NCBI GenBank assembly: GCA_964640085.1
Contig: CAZXFA010000006.1
Coordinates: forward strand, 1 to 64,000
DNA length: 64,000 bases
Direction of reading: 5' to 3'
Source: CAZXFA01 sp964640085
Lineage (GTDB): Bacteria; Actinomycetota; UBA4738; HRBIN12
The translations under genes were made by a program, and so were the position numbers. Below, one piece after another: positions 7,986-16,588 of this stretch; position 1 is the first letter of the stretch; each line of letters begins with the position of its first letter. The notes beneath the pieces are model-generated. The model was given only the letters and a program-made list of their open reading frames with translations. It was not told where the DNA came from and made no database searches.

Positions 7986-9131
7986 CTACCCGCGCCCCCC
8001 AGCGGCGGACGTCAGGAGCCCCGCCGCCCGCGCGGCCGCCTCCTCCCAGGTGAAGCGACGGACCCGCTCGAGCCCCGCCCGGCGGAGCCCGTCACGGAGC
8101 CCCGGATCGGCGAGCAGCCGCTCGAGCTCACGCGCGATCGCCGTGCGATCCTCCGGGTCGACGAGCAGCGCGGCCGAGCCGGCCACCTCCGGTAGCGAGG
8201 ACGCGGCCGAGGTAAGCACCGGCACGCCGGCCGCGAAGGCCTCGAGCACGGGCAGCCCGAACCCCTCGTACCGCGACGGGTACGCGAGCGCCTCCGCCCC
8301 GGCGAGCAGCGCGAGCTTGTCCGCCTCGGACACGTAGCCCGTCAGCACGACGCGGCCGCCCACCTCCCCGGGGAGCGCCGCAACCGCCGAGCGGAGGTGC
8401 CGCTCGGTCTCGGGGATCCAGTTCGTCGGGCCGCCCGCGATCACCAGCCACGCGTCGGTGTCGACGTTCCGGAACGCCTCGACCAGCCCATCGAGGTTCT
8501 TGCGCGGCTCGATCCCCCCGACGAACAGCACGTACCGACCCCCGATCCCGAACGTCGCCCGCACGCGCGCGACCTCGGTGGTCGGCACCTCGGGGAACGG
8601 CTCGGCCCCGTGCGGGATCACGTGCACGTGCGCCGGGTCGAGGTCGTGGTGCTCGAGCAGGTCCGCGTTCGCGCTGTTCGAGGGCACGATCACCGCCGCG
8701 CTTCGCCTCAGCCACCGGTCGAACCGGCGACGCCATCGCCGATCGATCTGCGGGGCCGACGCGGGGAACCGCTCGTAGGCCAGGTCGTGGACCACCAGCA
8801 CCACGCCGGGGCTCTTCGTCGCGGGCGGGAGGAAGTTGGTCGCGAGCAGGGCGTCGAAGTCGAGCAGCCACTCCAGCCTCGGGATCCCCAGCCGCCAGGA
8901 GACCGGCTGGAACACCCGGGCCGGGAACCGGCTGGGGTGCTCGGACAGGTTCGCCGCGACGCCGTCGAAGAAGCGCCGCCGGGTGAACAGACCCTTCGCG
9001 TGCAGGTACCACGCGACGTACTCGGGCAAGGGTTCGGCCGCCGGCAGGTGCCGGATCATCTGTCGCGTGTAGTGTCCGACGCCGGTCCGCCGCGGATCCA
9101 GCGCGGGGCGGGCATCGATCGCGATCCGCAC
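7986..9131 (-). CDS. GT4-family glycosyltransferase (rhamnosyl/mannosyl-type)
   Basis: 381 residues with the GT-B fold. The start MRIAIDARPALDPRRTGVGHYTRQM is typical of GT4 enzymes. The C-terminal donor-binding domain has FVGGIEPRKNLDGLVEAF and the E-x7-E motif PSRYEGFGLPVLEAFAAGVPV. It sits between the dTDP-sugar genes, so a dTDP-linked sugar such as dTDP-rhamnose is the plausible donor for cell-wall or capsule polysaccharide, though donor type cannot be read from the sequence. Confidence 0.85.
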   Translation of the reverse strand: MRIAIDARPALDPRRTGVGHYTRQMIRHLPAAEPLPEYVAWYLHAKGLFTRRRFFDGVAANLSEHPSRFPARVFQPVSWRLGIPRLEWLLDFDALLATNFLPPATKSPGVVLVVHDLAYERFPASAPQIDRRWRRRFDRWLRRSAAVIVPSNSANADLLEHHDLDPAHVHVIPHGAEPFPEVPTTEVARVRATFGIGGRYVLFVGGIEPRKNLDGLVEAFRNVDTDAWLVIAGGPTNWIPETERHLRSAVAALPGEVGGRVVLTGYVSEADKLALLAGAEALAYPSRYEGFGLPVLEAFAAGVPVLTSAASSLPEVAGSAALLVDPEDRTAIARELERLLADPGLRDGLRRAGLERVRRFTWEEAAARAAGLLTSAAGGRG

Positions 9132-9140
9132 CCGCTAAGC

Positions 9141-10199
9141 CTAGTCGACCTCCACCCGGCTCTGGTCGCCCACCACCAGCCGATGCAGGCCCGCGCGCCC
9201 CGAGTGTCGAACCTCGACGTTGCGCCCCAACAGCGATCCCCCGATCCCCTGCACGCCGACCACGCGACCGCCCTCCATCACGATCGAGTCCTCGATCCGG
9301 CTGCCGGTCACCGCGCACCCCGACGAGAGCGAGACGTTCGGCCCCACCGTCGAGTCCTCGACCAGGGTGCCGGTTCCGACGATCGTCGGACCAACGATCC
9401 GGGAGCGCACCACCTTGGCCCCCGGCTCGATCACCACCAGCCCCACCACCTTCGACTCGGCATCGACCTCCCCGTCGGTCCGCGGCTCGAGCACCGAGAG
9501 CATCATCCGGTTGGCCTCCAGCAGATCCTCGGGACGGCCGGTGTCCTTCCACCATCCGCTCACGAGCTCAGCTCTCACGGTCTTGCCGTGATCGATCAGC
9601 CACTGGATCGCGTCGGTGATCTCGAGCTCGTTCCGCCACGATGGCGAGATCGACGCCGCCGCGTCCAGGATCGCGTCGTCGAACAGGTACACGCCGACGA
9701 GCGCCAGGTCCGAGAGGTGCTCACGCGGCTTCTCCACCAGCCGGACCACGCGGTCGCCCTCCAGCACCGCGACCCCGAACCGCTCGGGCTCCGGCACCCG
9801 GGCGAGGAAGATCTGCGCGTCGGGTCCGTGCCGTTCGAACCCCCGGACGAACCGCGCGATGCCCTCGAGCAGGACGTTGTCGCCCAGGTACATCACGAAG
9901 GGCTCGCCGCGGACGAAGTCGGCGGCCGCCAGCACCGCGTGCGCGAGCCCGAGCGGGGCCTCCTGCCCGATGTACGTGACGTCGAGCCCCCACGCCGAGC
10001 CGTCGTGGACCGCGGCCTTCACCTCGGCGGCCGTCTGTCCCACGACGATGCCGACCTCGGTGATCCCCGCGTCGCGGATCGCGGATAGGACGTGGAACAG
10101 GATCGGCGTGTTCGCCACGGGGATCAGCTGCTTGGCGTTGGTGTGCGTGATCGGCCGGAGCCTCGATCCCTCGCCGCCCGACAGGATGAGCGCCCTCAC
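9141..10199 (-). CDS. rmlA: Glucose-1-phosphate thymidylyltransferase, long form with left-handed beta-helix tail
   Basis: 352 residues. GTG 10199 gives VRALILSGGEGSRLRPITHT, the nucleotidyltransferase signature, followed by NAKQLIPVANTPILFHVLSA. Around 100 residues further on, FVMYLGDNVLLEGI holds the metal-binding Asp. The last third (EDSTVGPNVSLSSGC, GSRIEDSIVMEGG) is hexapeptide-like left-handed beta-helix, as in the long RfbA/StrD-type enzymes. It makes dTDP-glucose from glucose-1-phosphate and dTTP. Its start overlaps the LCP gene stop as GTGA, indicating coupling. Confidence 0.87.
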   Translation of the reverse strand: MRALILSGGEGSRLRPITHTNAKQLIPVANTPILFHVLSAIRDAGITEVGIVVGQTAAEVKAAVHDGSAWGLDVTYIGQEAPLGLAHAVLAAADFVRGEPFVMYLGDNVLLEGIARFVRGFERHGPDAQIFLARVPEPERFGVAVLEGDRVVRLVEKPREHLSDLALVGVYLFDDAILDAAASISPSWRNELEITDAIQWLIDHGKTVRAELVSGWWKDTGRPEDLLEANRMMLSVLEPRTDGEVDAESKVVGLVVIEPGAKVVRSRIVGPTIVGTGTLVEDSTVGPNVSLSSGCAVTGSRIEDSIVMEGGRVVGVQGIGGSLLGRNVEVRHSGRAGLHRLVVGDQSRVEVD

Positions 10200-11617
10200 G
10201 GGCACTCCACCGGCGGCTCGGCTGCGGGCTGCGGGATCTCGTACCGGGACGTGACGATCACCGCGACATCCTGATCGGCAGGCAGCGTGCCGGGGGGCGC
10301 GGCCACCTGCTCGAGGTTCCGGAGGTAGGTGCCCACCACCTCGGCCTTCGCCTCCTCGCCCTCGCGGTACACGATCACGGCCCCCTTGACCGGCGCGCCG
10401 ATCGCGGACGCGTCGGCGACGCCGGGGGCCGTGTTGAACCCGCCCTCGGTGAGCACGTTGAACACGTTCGCGGCGACCGAGCCGGTGCCGCGATCGTAGA
10501 CGGCCACGACGATGTTCGCCGGCGAGGGCGCCGTCTGGGAGAGCTCGGTGCCCAGCTCGCCGAGCTGCTTGCCCTCGCGGATCCGGGTGAACAGCGTGGT
10601 CGCGTCCGGCTCGACCGTCTTCACGATGGAGAGGTACTGCCCGTTCACCGTGATCCCGGCCGGGATCGTCGGCACCGAACGGAAGTCGGCGGCCCCGGTG
10701 TTCACCCCGTTGAGCTGCCCGGCCAGGTACACGAGCTCCGCGGGGTTCCGCAGCCCCTCGTCCACGACCAGGTTGTCGAGCAGCTCGGGCACGAGCGAGG
10801 GCAGGCGCAACAGCTCGCCCGGCTGCAACAGCTTCGAGATCACCGCCCGAAGGAACTGCTGCTGACGGCTGATCCGGGCGAAGTCCGGGACCGTGTCGCA
10901 CGGCTGGTGCCGCGTCCGCACGTAGGCGAGCGCCGTGAAGCCGTCGAAGGTCTGGCACCCGGCGGAGATGTCGAGGCCGGTCAGTGGATCCTGCATCGGA
11001 TAGGGGACGCACATCTCGACCCCACCGAGAGAGTCGACCAGGCCCTTGAACCCCGCCAGGTCCACGTACAGGACGTGGTGGATCTGCATCCCGGTGAGCT
11101 GCTTGACGGTGCGGGCCACCTTGAGCGGACCCCCACCCTGGACCCCGCCCTCGAAAGCCGAGTTGATCTTGCCCATCCCGACGCCGGGGATCTCGACCCA
11201 CAGGTCGCGGGGGAACGAGAGGAAGACGGCTTCCTTCTGATCGGGTTCGGTGTGGACGAGCATGATCGTGTCGGTGCGGTTCTCCCCGCCGATGTCCTCA
11301 TCGGTGCCGAACGCCTCCTGCTCCTCGGGCGTGAGCCCCTCGCGCGAGTCGCTGCCGAGCAGCAGGTAGTTGCAGTCGCGCTCGGCGCACCGGCCGGCCA
11401 CATCGGGCACGGGGGTCCCGGTCGCACCCACGGTCGCCGGCGGGGGGTCGGGGATCTGGAAGGTCTCGATCTGGCTCCGGGTCCAGAAGTACGCGCCCAT
11501 CCCGAACGCCGAGACCACCGTGATCAGGGCCGAGAGCGCGGCGGTGGCGGCCAGGAACACCCGACGCATGCCGGGGCTGGGGCGGCGGGGGGGCTGCACG
11601 GCGGCGTCGTCGGCCAT
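10196..11617 (-). CDS. LytR-CpsA-Psr (LCP) family cell-wall glycopolymer ligase
   Basis: 473 residues from ATG 11617 (MADDAAVQPPRR). A short cytoplasmic tail and one transmembrane helix (VFLAATAALSALITVVSAFGM) precede an extracellular LCP domain. That domain has the Arg/Asp pattern NRTDTIMLVH and SFPRDLWVEIPG, then GMGKINSAFEGG and ALAYVRTRH. The C-terminus (ANIVVAVYDRGTGSVAANVF...) is a LytR_C domain. LCP enzymes move undecaprenyl-linked glycopolymers onto peptidoglycan. As the first gene of the rml operon it suggests that the operon builds a rhamnose-containing wall polymer. Confidence 0.9.
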   Translation of the reverse strand: MADDAAVQPPRRPSPGMRRVFLAATAALSALITVVSAFGMGAYFWTRSQIETFQIPDPPPATVGATGTPVPDVAGRCAERDCNYLLLGSDSREGLTPEEQEAFGTDEDIGGENRTDTIMLVHTEPDQKEAVFLSFPRDLWVEIPGVGMGKINSAFEGGVQGGGPLKVARTVKQLTGMQIHHVLYVDLAGFKGLVDSLGGVEMCVPYPMQDPLTGLDISAGCQTFDGFTALAYVRTRHQPCDTVPDFARISRQQQFLRAVISKLLQPGELLRLPSLVPELLDNLVVDEGLRNPAELVYLAGQLNGVNTGAADFRSVPTIPAGITVNGQYLSIVKTVEPDATTLFTRIREGKQLGELGTELSQTAPSPANIVVAVYDRGTGSVAANVFNVLTEGGFNTAPGVADASAIGAPVKGAVIVYREGEEAKAEVVGTYLRNLEQVAAPPGTLPADQDVAVIVTSRYEIPQPAAEPPVECP

Positions 11618-11674
11618 ACGCTTTCCGACGGAAGAGCCTACCCGGCAGGCTCCCGGCCCGGTCCGGAGGCGCCC

Positions 11675-13615
11675 GTGACGATCGTGTGGAGACCCTCGGA
11701 GGACTACCTCGAGCGCGCGAACGTCACCCGGTTCATGCGCGCCCACGGCATCGCCACCGAGGAGGAGCTGATCGCCCGGTCCATCGCGGACGTCGCCTGG
11801 TTCTGGGACGCCGTGGTCCGCGACCTCGACCTCCCGTTCCTACGACCGTACGAGCAGGTGCTGGACACCTCCGAGGGGATCGAGTGGGCCACGTGGTTCG
11901 GCGGGGGCCGGGTGAACCTCGCGCACGCGTGCGTCGACCGGTGGGCGGAGGCAACGCCGGATGCGGTGGCCGTGGTGTGGGAGGGCGAGGAGGGCGCCGT
12001 CCGCGAGGTGACGTACGAGGGGCTCCGGCGGATGTCCGATCGGCTCGCGCACGGGCTCGCGTCGCTCGGTGTCGGCGAGCGGGATGCGGTGGGCATCTTC
12101 CTGCCGATGTCCCCCGAGGCGGTGGCCGCAGTGATGGCGTGCGCGAAGCTGGGGGCGATCTGGCTCCCGATCTTCTCCGGGTTCGGCGCCGACGCGGTCG
12201 CCACCCGTCTCCGCGACGCGGGCGCGAGGGCGCTGATCACGGCCGACGGGTTCCCCCGCCGGGGGAAGGTCGTGCCGATGAAGGAGACCGCCGACGAGGC
12301 CGCCGCGTCCTCGCCGAGCGTCGAGCACCTCGTCGTGTGGTCGCGTCTGGGACGCGGGGGCCTGCCGTGGACGCCGGGGCGCGACGTGCGGTGGGAGGAC
12401 CTCGCGGCGGACCGATCGGACGCGTTCGGGACGCGCGCGCTCGACCCGGAGCACCCACTGTTCATCGCGTACACGAGCGGGACCACCGGGCGGCCGAAGG
12501 GAGCGGTCCACGTGCACGGCGGCTTCCTGGTGAAGATCGCCGAGGAGGTCGCGTACCAGGTGGACCTGCATGCGGGCGAACGGCTGTTCTGGTTCGCCGA
12601 CCTCGGATGGATCATGGGGCCGTGGGAGGTGGTCGGTGCGACGGCGCTCGGCGCGACGGTGTTCCTGTACGACGGGGCCCCGAACCATCCCGGCCCCGAC
12701 CGCGTGTGGGACCTCGTCGAGCGCCACCGGATCACGCATCTCGGCGTCTCCCCCACCCTGATCCGGGCGCTGATCCCGGCGGGCGTCGAACCCGTCCGCC
12801 GTCACGACCTCTCGACGCTGCGGATCCTCGCCTCCACGGGCGAGCCGTGGAACCCCGAGCCCTACCGCTGGTTCTCCGAGGAGGTGGGGGGAGGGCGGCT
12901 GCCGATCATCAACCTGTCCGGCGGCACCGAGGTCGGCGCGTGCTTCCTCTCGCCCCACCCGAACAGCCCCTTGAAGCCGTGCACCCTCCGCGGCCCCGCG
13001 CTCGGGATGGATGTCGCGGTGTATCGCGCCGACGGGACCGAAGCCGACCGCGGAGAGGTCGGCGAGCTCGTCTGTCGGCAGCCGTGGCCGACGATGACCC
13101 GCGGGATCTGGGGGGACCCGGAGCGGTACCTCGACACCTACTGGCGCCGGTTCCCCGGCGTCTGGTGCCACGGCGACTGGGCGAGCGTGGACGGGGACGG
13201 CTTCTGGTTCCTCCACGGCCGGAGCGACGACACGATGAACGTGGCCGGAAAGCGACTGGGACCCGCGGAGGTCGAGAGCGTCCTGACCCTCCACCCCGCG
13301 GTGACCGAATCGGCAGCGGTGGGGATCCCCGACGAGGTCAAGGGCGAGGCGATCTGGTGCTTCGTCCTCGTTCGCCCCGGCGTCGAGGCCGATGAGGCGC
13401 TGGCCGCGGAGCTCCGTGGCCTGGTCGCCGAGCACCTCGGGAAGGCGTTCCGGCCCTCGCGGGTGGTGTTCGTCCCCGAGCTCCCGCGCACGCGCTCGGC
13501 GAAGATCCTGCGGCGGGCGATCCGCGCCGCCGTCACCGGAGGGGAGCCGGGGGACCTCTCGAGCCTCGAGAACCCGAACGCGCTCGACGCGATCCGCGCC
13601 GCGACCTCCGGCTAG
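11675..13615 (+). CDS. AMP-forming acyl-CoA synthetase (acetyl-CoA synthetase-like)
   Basis: 646 residues from GTG 11675. The N-terminal cap resembles acetyl-CoA synthetases (FWDAVVRDLDLPF). The adenylation core has FIAYTSGTTGRPKGAVHVHGG (A3), LSGGTEVGACF (A5) and HGDWASVDGDGFWFLHGRSDD (A7/A8). The C-terminal catalytic Lys is in LPRTRSAKILRR. In most acetyl-CoA synthetases this reads SGK, so Ala replaces the Gly before the Lys. The enzyme activates acetate, propionate or a similar short acid to acyl-CoA. Divergent from the LCP gene, 57 bases apart. Confidence 0.85.
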   Translation: MTIVWRPSEDYLERANVTRFMRAHGIATEEELIARSIADVAWFWDAVVRDLDLPFLRPYEQVLDTSEGIEWATWFGGGRVNLAHACVDRWAEATPDAVAVVWEGEEGAVREVTYEGLRRMSDRLAHGLASLGVGERDAVGIFLPMSPEAVAAVMACAKLGAIWLPIFSGFGADAVATRLRDAGARALITADGFPRRGKVVPMKETADEAAASSPSVEHLVVWSRLGRGGLPWTPGRDVRWEDLAADRSDAFGTRALDPEHPLFIAYTSGTTGRPKGAVHVHGGFLVKIAEEVAYQVDLHAGERLFWFADLGWIMGPWEVVGATALGATVFLYDGAPNHPGPDRVWDLVERHRITHLGVSPTLIRALIPAGVEPVRRHDLSTLRILASTGEPWNPEPYRWFSEEVGGGRLPIINLSGGTEVGACFLSPHPNSPLKPCTLRGPALGMDVAVYRADGTEADRGEVGELVCRQPWPTMTRGIWGDPERYLDTYWRRFPGVWCHGDWASVDGDGFWFLHGRSDDTMNVAGKRLGPAEVESVLTLHPAVTESAAVGIPDEVKGEAIWCFVLVRPGVEADEALAAELRGLVAEHLGKAFRPSRVVFVPELPRTRSAKILRRAIRAAVTGGEPGDLSSLENPNALDAIRAATSG

Positions 13616-13624
13616 GCTTGGCCC

Positions 13625-14434
13625 ATGGGACCGGTCCGGGTGCTCGCGGTCGGCCTCGACCCGGGCGAGGTCCCGGGCTGTCGCGTCGAGCTCGCCGAGG
13701 ACCTGCTCGGCGCGCTCACCGCGATCGTGGACGGTGACGTCGACGTGGCGCTCGTCTCGTTGGACCTGCCGGAGGGCGCCGGAGCGGTCCGGACGTTGCG
13801 GGAGCGGGCGCCGACCGTGCCGGTCCTGGCGCTCACTTCGGACGAGCGGGTAGGGACGCGCTCCCTAGTGGCGGGCGCCCGCGAAGCGCTCCCGCCGGAC
13901 GCCCATCCCGATCTGCTGCGGCGCGCGATCGGGTACGCGATCCAGGTCGCGCGGCTGGAGATCGAGCTCGAGCGCGCTCGTGTCCTAGACCAGGCGACCG
14001 GGTTGCCGAACGCCCGTGGCCTGGAGCGGTTGGCCGAGCACCATCTGCGCCTCGCCGACCGGACCGGGACGCCCGTCCATCTGGTGCTGATCCGCCTGGA
14101 TCCACGCGCCGACGGTGGTCCCAGCGGGGAAGAGCGCGAGGCGTTCGTCGTCCGGATGGCGGACGTGTTGCGGGGGGTGGTCCGCGGTTCGGACGTGCTC
14201 GCGCGGATCAACGAGGCCGCCTTCTGCGTGCTGCTCGCGGGTGGCGCCGCGGGTTCGGAGCCGCTGGTCCTCTCACGCCTGGTCGAGGCGGTGGCGGTCA
14301 GCAACGCTCGGAGCGGACGAACCCGGGAGCTGTGGCTGTCGGTCGGCGCCGCGACCTACGACCCGGGACGACCGTCCGGGATCGCGGAGCTCATGACGGA
14401 GGCCGACCGGCGGATGCGCCGGCCCGACTCGTAG
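13625..14434 (+). CDS. Receiver-like plus degenerate GGDEF-domain protein
   Basis: 269 residues. Residues 1-115 form a receiver-like alpha/beta domain (DVDVALVSLDLPEGA...VPVLALTSDERVGTRSLVAGARE), with SLDLP where a response regulator has its phosphoacceptor Asp. A helix then leads into DQATGLPNARGLERLAEHHL, the start of a GGDEF domain. The active-site loop reads RINEAAFCVLLAGG where active cyclases have RxGGDEF, so cyclase activity is unlikely. It may be a c-di-GMP or nucleotide-binding scaffold. Only 9 bases follow the acyl-CoA synthetase stop, so they may be co-transcribed. Confidence 0.65.
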   Translation: MGPVRVLAVGLDPGEVPGCRVELAEDLLGALTAIVDGDVDVALVSLDLPEGAGAVRTLRERAPTVPVLALTSDERVGTRSLVAGAREALPPDAHPDLLRRAIGYAIQVARLEIELERARVLDQATGLPNARGLERLAEHHLRLADRTGTPVHLVLIRLDPRADGGPSGEEREAFVVRMADVLRGVVRGSDVLARINEAAFCVLLAGGAAGSEPLVLSRLVEAVAVSNARSGRTRELWLSVGAATYDPGRPSGIAELMTEADRRMRRPDS

Positions 14435-14444
14435 GCGATCCGGC

Positions 14445-14858
14445 TCACCGAACGACGAGCACCGGCACGTCGGCGAGATGCACGACCTTGTGAGCCACGC
14501 TGCCCATCAGCAGGCGGCCCCAATCGGACAGCCCGCGGGTGCCCATGACGATCAGGTCCGCGCCTTCGTCGCCGGCGGCGTCCAGGATCGCGCGGGGGGT
14601 CTGCCCGAGCGGGACGCGCACGAGCTCTCCTCGGGCGCTCGCGTCCTCGTCCTTCAGCGTCCGCACGACGCCGTCGACCAGGTCGATCGCCTCGTCCGAG
14701 GACTCGACGTCGATGTCCCCGCTCCACCCGAGCTCGTGCTCGCGGACGTGCAGGACGATGACCTCGCCCCCGTACCGACGCGCGAGGTCCCCGGCCACCG
14801 GGATCGCCTTGGCGCTGTGCTCAGACCCGTCCACCGCGAGGAGGATCCGCTGGAACAT
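14445..14858 (-). CDS. Universal stress protein, single domain
   Basis: 137 residues. The N-terminal strand MFQRILLAVDGSEHSAKA and the nucleotide-binding signature GTRGLSDWGRLLMGS (G-x2-G-x9-GS) are complete, so it should bind ATP. AAGGAGGTCGGC lies directly upstream of ATG 14858 as a near-perfect ribosome site. Usp proteins support survival under starvation or low oxygen. A DevR-like dyad at 14934-14947 sits 76 bases upstream of the start. Confidence 0.88.
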   Translation of the reverse strand: MFQRILLAVDGSEHSAKAIPVAGDLARRYGGEVIVLHVREHELGWSGDIDVESSDEAIDLVDGVVRTLKDEDASARGELVRVPLGQTPRAILDAAGDEGADLIVMGTRGLSDWGRLLMGSVAHKVVHLADVPVLVVR

Positions 14859-14933
14859 GCCGACCTCCTTCCCTCTCGGCCAGCATGGATGGCGGCGTCC
14901 AAGGGTCGGAGGGTCCCCGGGACCGCTCCCGGC

Positions 14934-14947
14934 GGGACGAGCGGCCC
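14934..14947. promoter_or_regulatory. Putative DevR/DosR-like site GGGAC-GAGC-GGCCC
   Basis: The 5-4-5 dyad GGGAC-N4-GGCCC lies between the divergent universal stress gene (start 14858) and the membrane-protein gene at 15041. Known DosR boxes are built as GGGAC-N4-GTCCC, so the spacing matches while one half differs. Related dyads precede other stress genes at 21.6, 23.8 and 25.1 kb. The high G+C content makes chance matches possible. Confidence 0.4.
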
Positions 14948-15040
14948 CAGGCGATCCTTTGCCCGGCCTTAGCCCGCCCCTTCGGCCTGCCTCACCGGCC
15001 GCTGCGTACGGTCGTCGCATCCGAGCATCGGAGGGGATCC

Positions 15041-15403
15041 GTGAAGAAGCGTTCGGCGATGGTGATGGCGGCAGGGCTCGTCCTCGCGCTCCTGGTGGGC
15101 GTGGCCGGCCTGTCGGTCGGGCTGGCGGGTCCGGACACGGCCGGAGCGAGCGGAACGTCCGATCCGATCGTGCGGACGGAGCACGAGACGGTGACGGTCC
15201 ACCGGGACGCGAAAGCCGAACCCGCGGAGACCGTCGAGGTGGTCCGGGTGGCGCAGACGACGCCGGCGGCGGGTGACGTGCTCGACGACGGGGGCCACGA
15301 GGACGAGGACGAGGAAGAGGACGAGGACCACGACGACGGGGACGACCACGACGAGGATCGCGGGGACGACGACCACGAGGACGATGGATGGGACGATGAC
15401 TGA
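15041..15403 (+). CDS. Membrane-anchored protein with Asp/Glu/His-rich tail
   Basis: 120 residues from GTG 15041, preceded by GGAGGGGA. One hydrophobic helix (MVMAAGLVLALLVGVAGLSV) is followed by a short Thr/Val-rich stretch. The final 38 residues are almost all Asp, Glu, His and Gly, with several DDHDED-like runs. Such a tail outside the membrane would bind divalent or ferric metal or calcium. It is the first gene of a tight cassette with ApbE and a haem-type membrane reductase, suggesting metal or electron handling at the cell surface. No FMN-attachment motif of the D-x2-[ST]-G-A-[ST] type is present. Confidence 0.65.
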   Translation: MKKRSAMVMAAGLVLALLVGVAGLSVGLAGPDTAGASGTSDPIVRTEHETVTVHRDAKAEPAETVEVVRVAQTTPAAGDVLDDGGHEDEDEEEDEDHDDGDDHDEDRGDDDHEDDGWDDD

Positions 15404-15716
15404 CCGCCCCTCCAGGCGGCGGGCCTCGCGCCTCGAGCTCCGGGCGTGGGCCTGGATCGCGGGCGGGGTGGCGTTCTTCGCGCCGTGGGCCGCGCTCGGT
15501 GCCTCCCCCAAGCCCGCCGTGGCGGCCTCGACCGTGGAGGAGCCACGGGTGATCGTGGTCCGGACCATCACCCGGCGGGTGGTGATCACCCACCAACCCG
15601 CCGAGGTCCCGGTCCGGTACGTCACGCTCACCGTGCCGAGCCAGACGAGCTCCGCCTCCGCCCCGGCGGCGCAAGCCCATCCGGCACCGGCGGCCACGAG
15701 CACGGGAGGCTCGTGA
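15396..15716 (+). CDS. Small membrane-anchored protein in the ApbE cassette
   Basis: 106 residues from ATG 15396, overlapping the previous stop by 8 bases. A basic N-terminus (TDRPSRRRASRLELR) precedes one hydrophobic segment, AWAWIAGGVAFFAPWAALG. The rest is a Val/Thr-rich extracytoplasmic strand region (PRVIVVRTITRRVVITHQ) and an Ala/Pro/Ser tail. No family recognised. The conserved overlap pattern places it between the acidic protein and ApbE in one operon. Confidence 0.6.
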   Translation: MTDRPSRRRASRLELRAWAWIAGGVAFFAPWAALGASPKPAVAASTVEEPRVIVVRTITRRVVITHQPAEVPVRYVTLTVPSQTSSASAPAAQAHPAPAATSTGGS

Positions 15717-16588
15717 TGGATCGGCACCCATTCCGCGCGATGGGAACGTGGATCGAGCTCCTCGGCCCCGCGGACCATCCCGGGTTCCACGAGGCGGCCG
15801 CGACCATCGAGAGGATCTTCGCCCGCGAGGAGCGGCGGTTCTCGCGATTCACCGATCGGAGCGAGCTCTCCGCCGTGAACCGTTCGGCCGGTGGCTGGAC
15901 CCGCGTGTCGGACGGGTTCGCGGCGCTCGTCGACTTCGCGCTGCGAGCGGCCGCCGAGACCGAGGGTCGGTTCGATCCGACCGTGCTGGGCGCCGTCGTC
16001 GCGGCCGGTTACGACCGGGACCTGGACGAGCTCCTGGCCGGCGCGCGCACCGTCCTCCGCCCAGCCGCTCCCGGCGGCCGGTGGCGGGAGATCGAGCTCA
16101 TCGACCAACGGCTGCGGCTCCCCGCCGGCGTCGGCCTCGACCTGGGAGGCGTGGCGAAGGGATGGACGGTCGACCTGGCCGCCCTGACGGTCGTCGAGGA
16201 CGGGTTGCCGTGGGCCGCGGTGAACGCCGGCGGCGATCTCCGCTTCGCGGGATCGGCCCCCACGCTCGAAGTGGCGGTCGAGGACCCCGAGCGACCGAAC
16301 GCCGAGATCGGCCGTCTCCACCTCTCCTCGGGCGCCCTGGCCACCTCCTGCACCACGAGACGTTCGTGGGGGCCGGGACTCCACCACCTGATCGATCCGA
16401 CGACCGGTCGTCCCAGCACGGCGCCCGTGGTCCAGGCGACCGTCTGGGCCGAGACCTGCGCCCAGGCCGAGGTCGCCGCGAAGGCCGCGCTGCTCGAGGG
16501 CCGCAGGTCGCTCGGCCGGGGCGCAGCCCTCCTCGTCCTGAGGGACGCGACGGTCCGGTCCAGCTTCCCGGGGGAGGCGGTCGCGTGA
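15716..16588 (+). CDS. apbE: FAD:protein FMN transferase (ApbE family)
   Basis: 290 residues. The start overlaps the previous stop as TGATG. Family motifs are FRAMGTWIEL at the N-terminus, FDPTVLGAVVAAGYDR, the FAD-binding LDLGGVAKGWTVD, AAVNAGGDLRFAG and HHLIDPTTGRPS. ApbE proteins cut FAD and attach FMN through a phosphoester to a Ser/Thr of a partner, normally on the extracytoplasmic side. No signal peptide is obvious here, which is seen in some family members. The expected FMN-binding partner is not recognisable in the operon. Confidence 0.88.
   Translation: MDRHPFRAMGTWIELLGPADHPGFHEAAATIERIFAREERRFSRFTDRSELSAVNRSAGGWTRVSDGFAALVDFALRAAAETEGRFDPTVLGAVVAAGYDRDLDELLAGARTVLRPAAPGGRWREIELIDQRLRLPAGVGLDLGGVAKGWTVDLAALTVVEDGLPWAAVNAGGDLRFAGSAPTLEVAVEDPERPNAEIGRLHLSSGALATSCTTRRSWGPGLHHLIDPTTGRPSTAPVVQATVWAETCAQAEVAAKAALLEGRRSLGRGAALLVLRDATVRSSFPGEAVA

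Noticed and set aside
15041..15403. GPDTAGASG as an FMN attachment motif
   Set aside because: The flavinylation consensus needs Ser or Thr directly before Gly-Ala; here Ala occupies that position.
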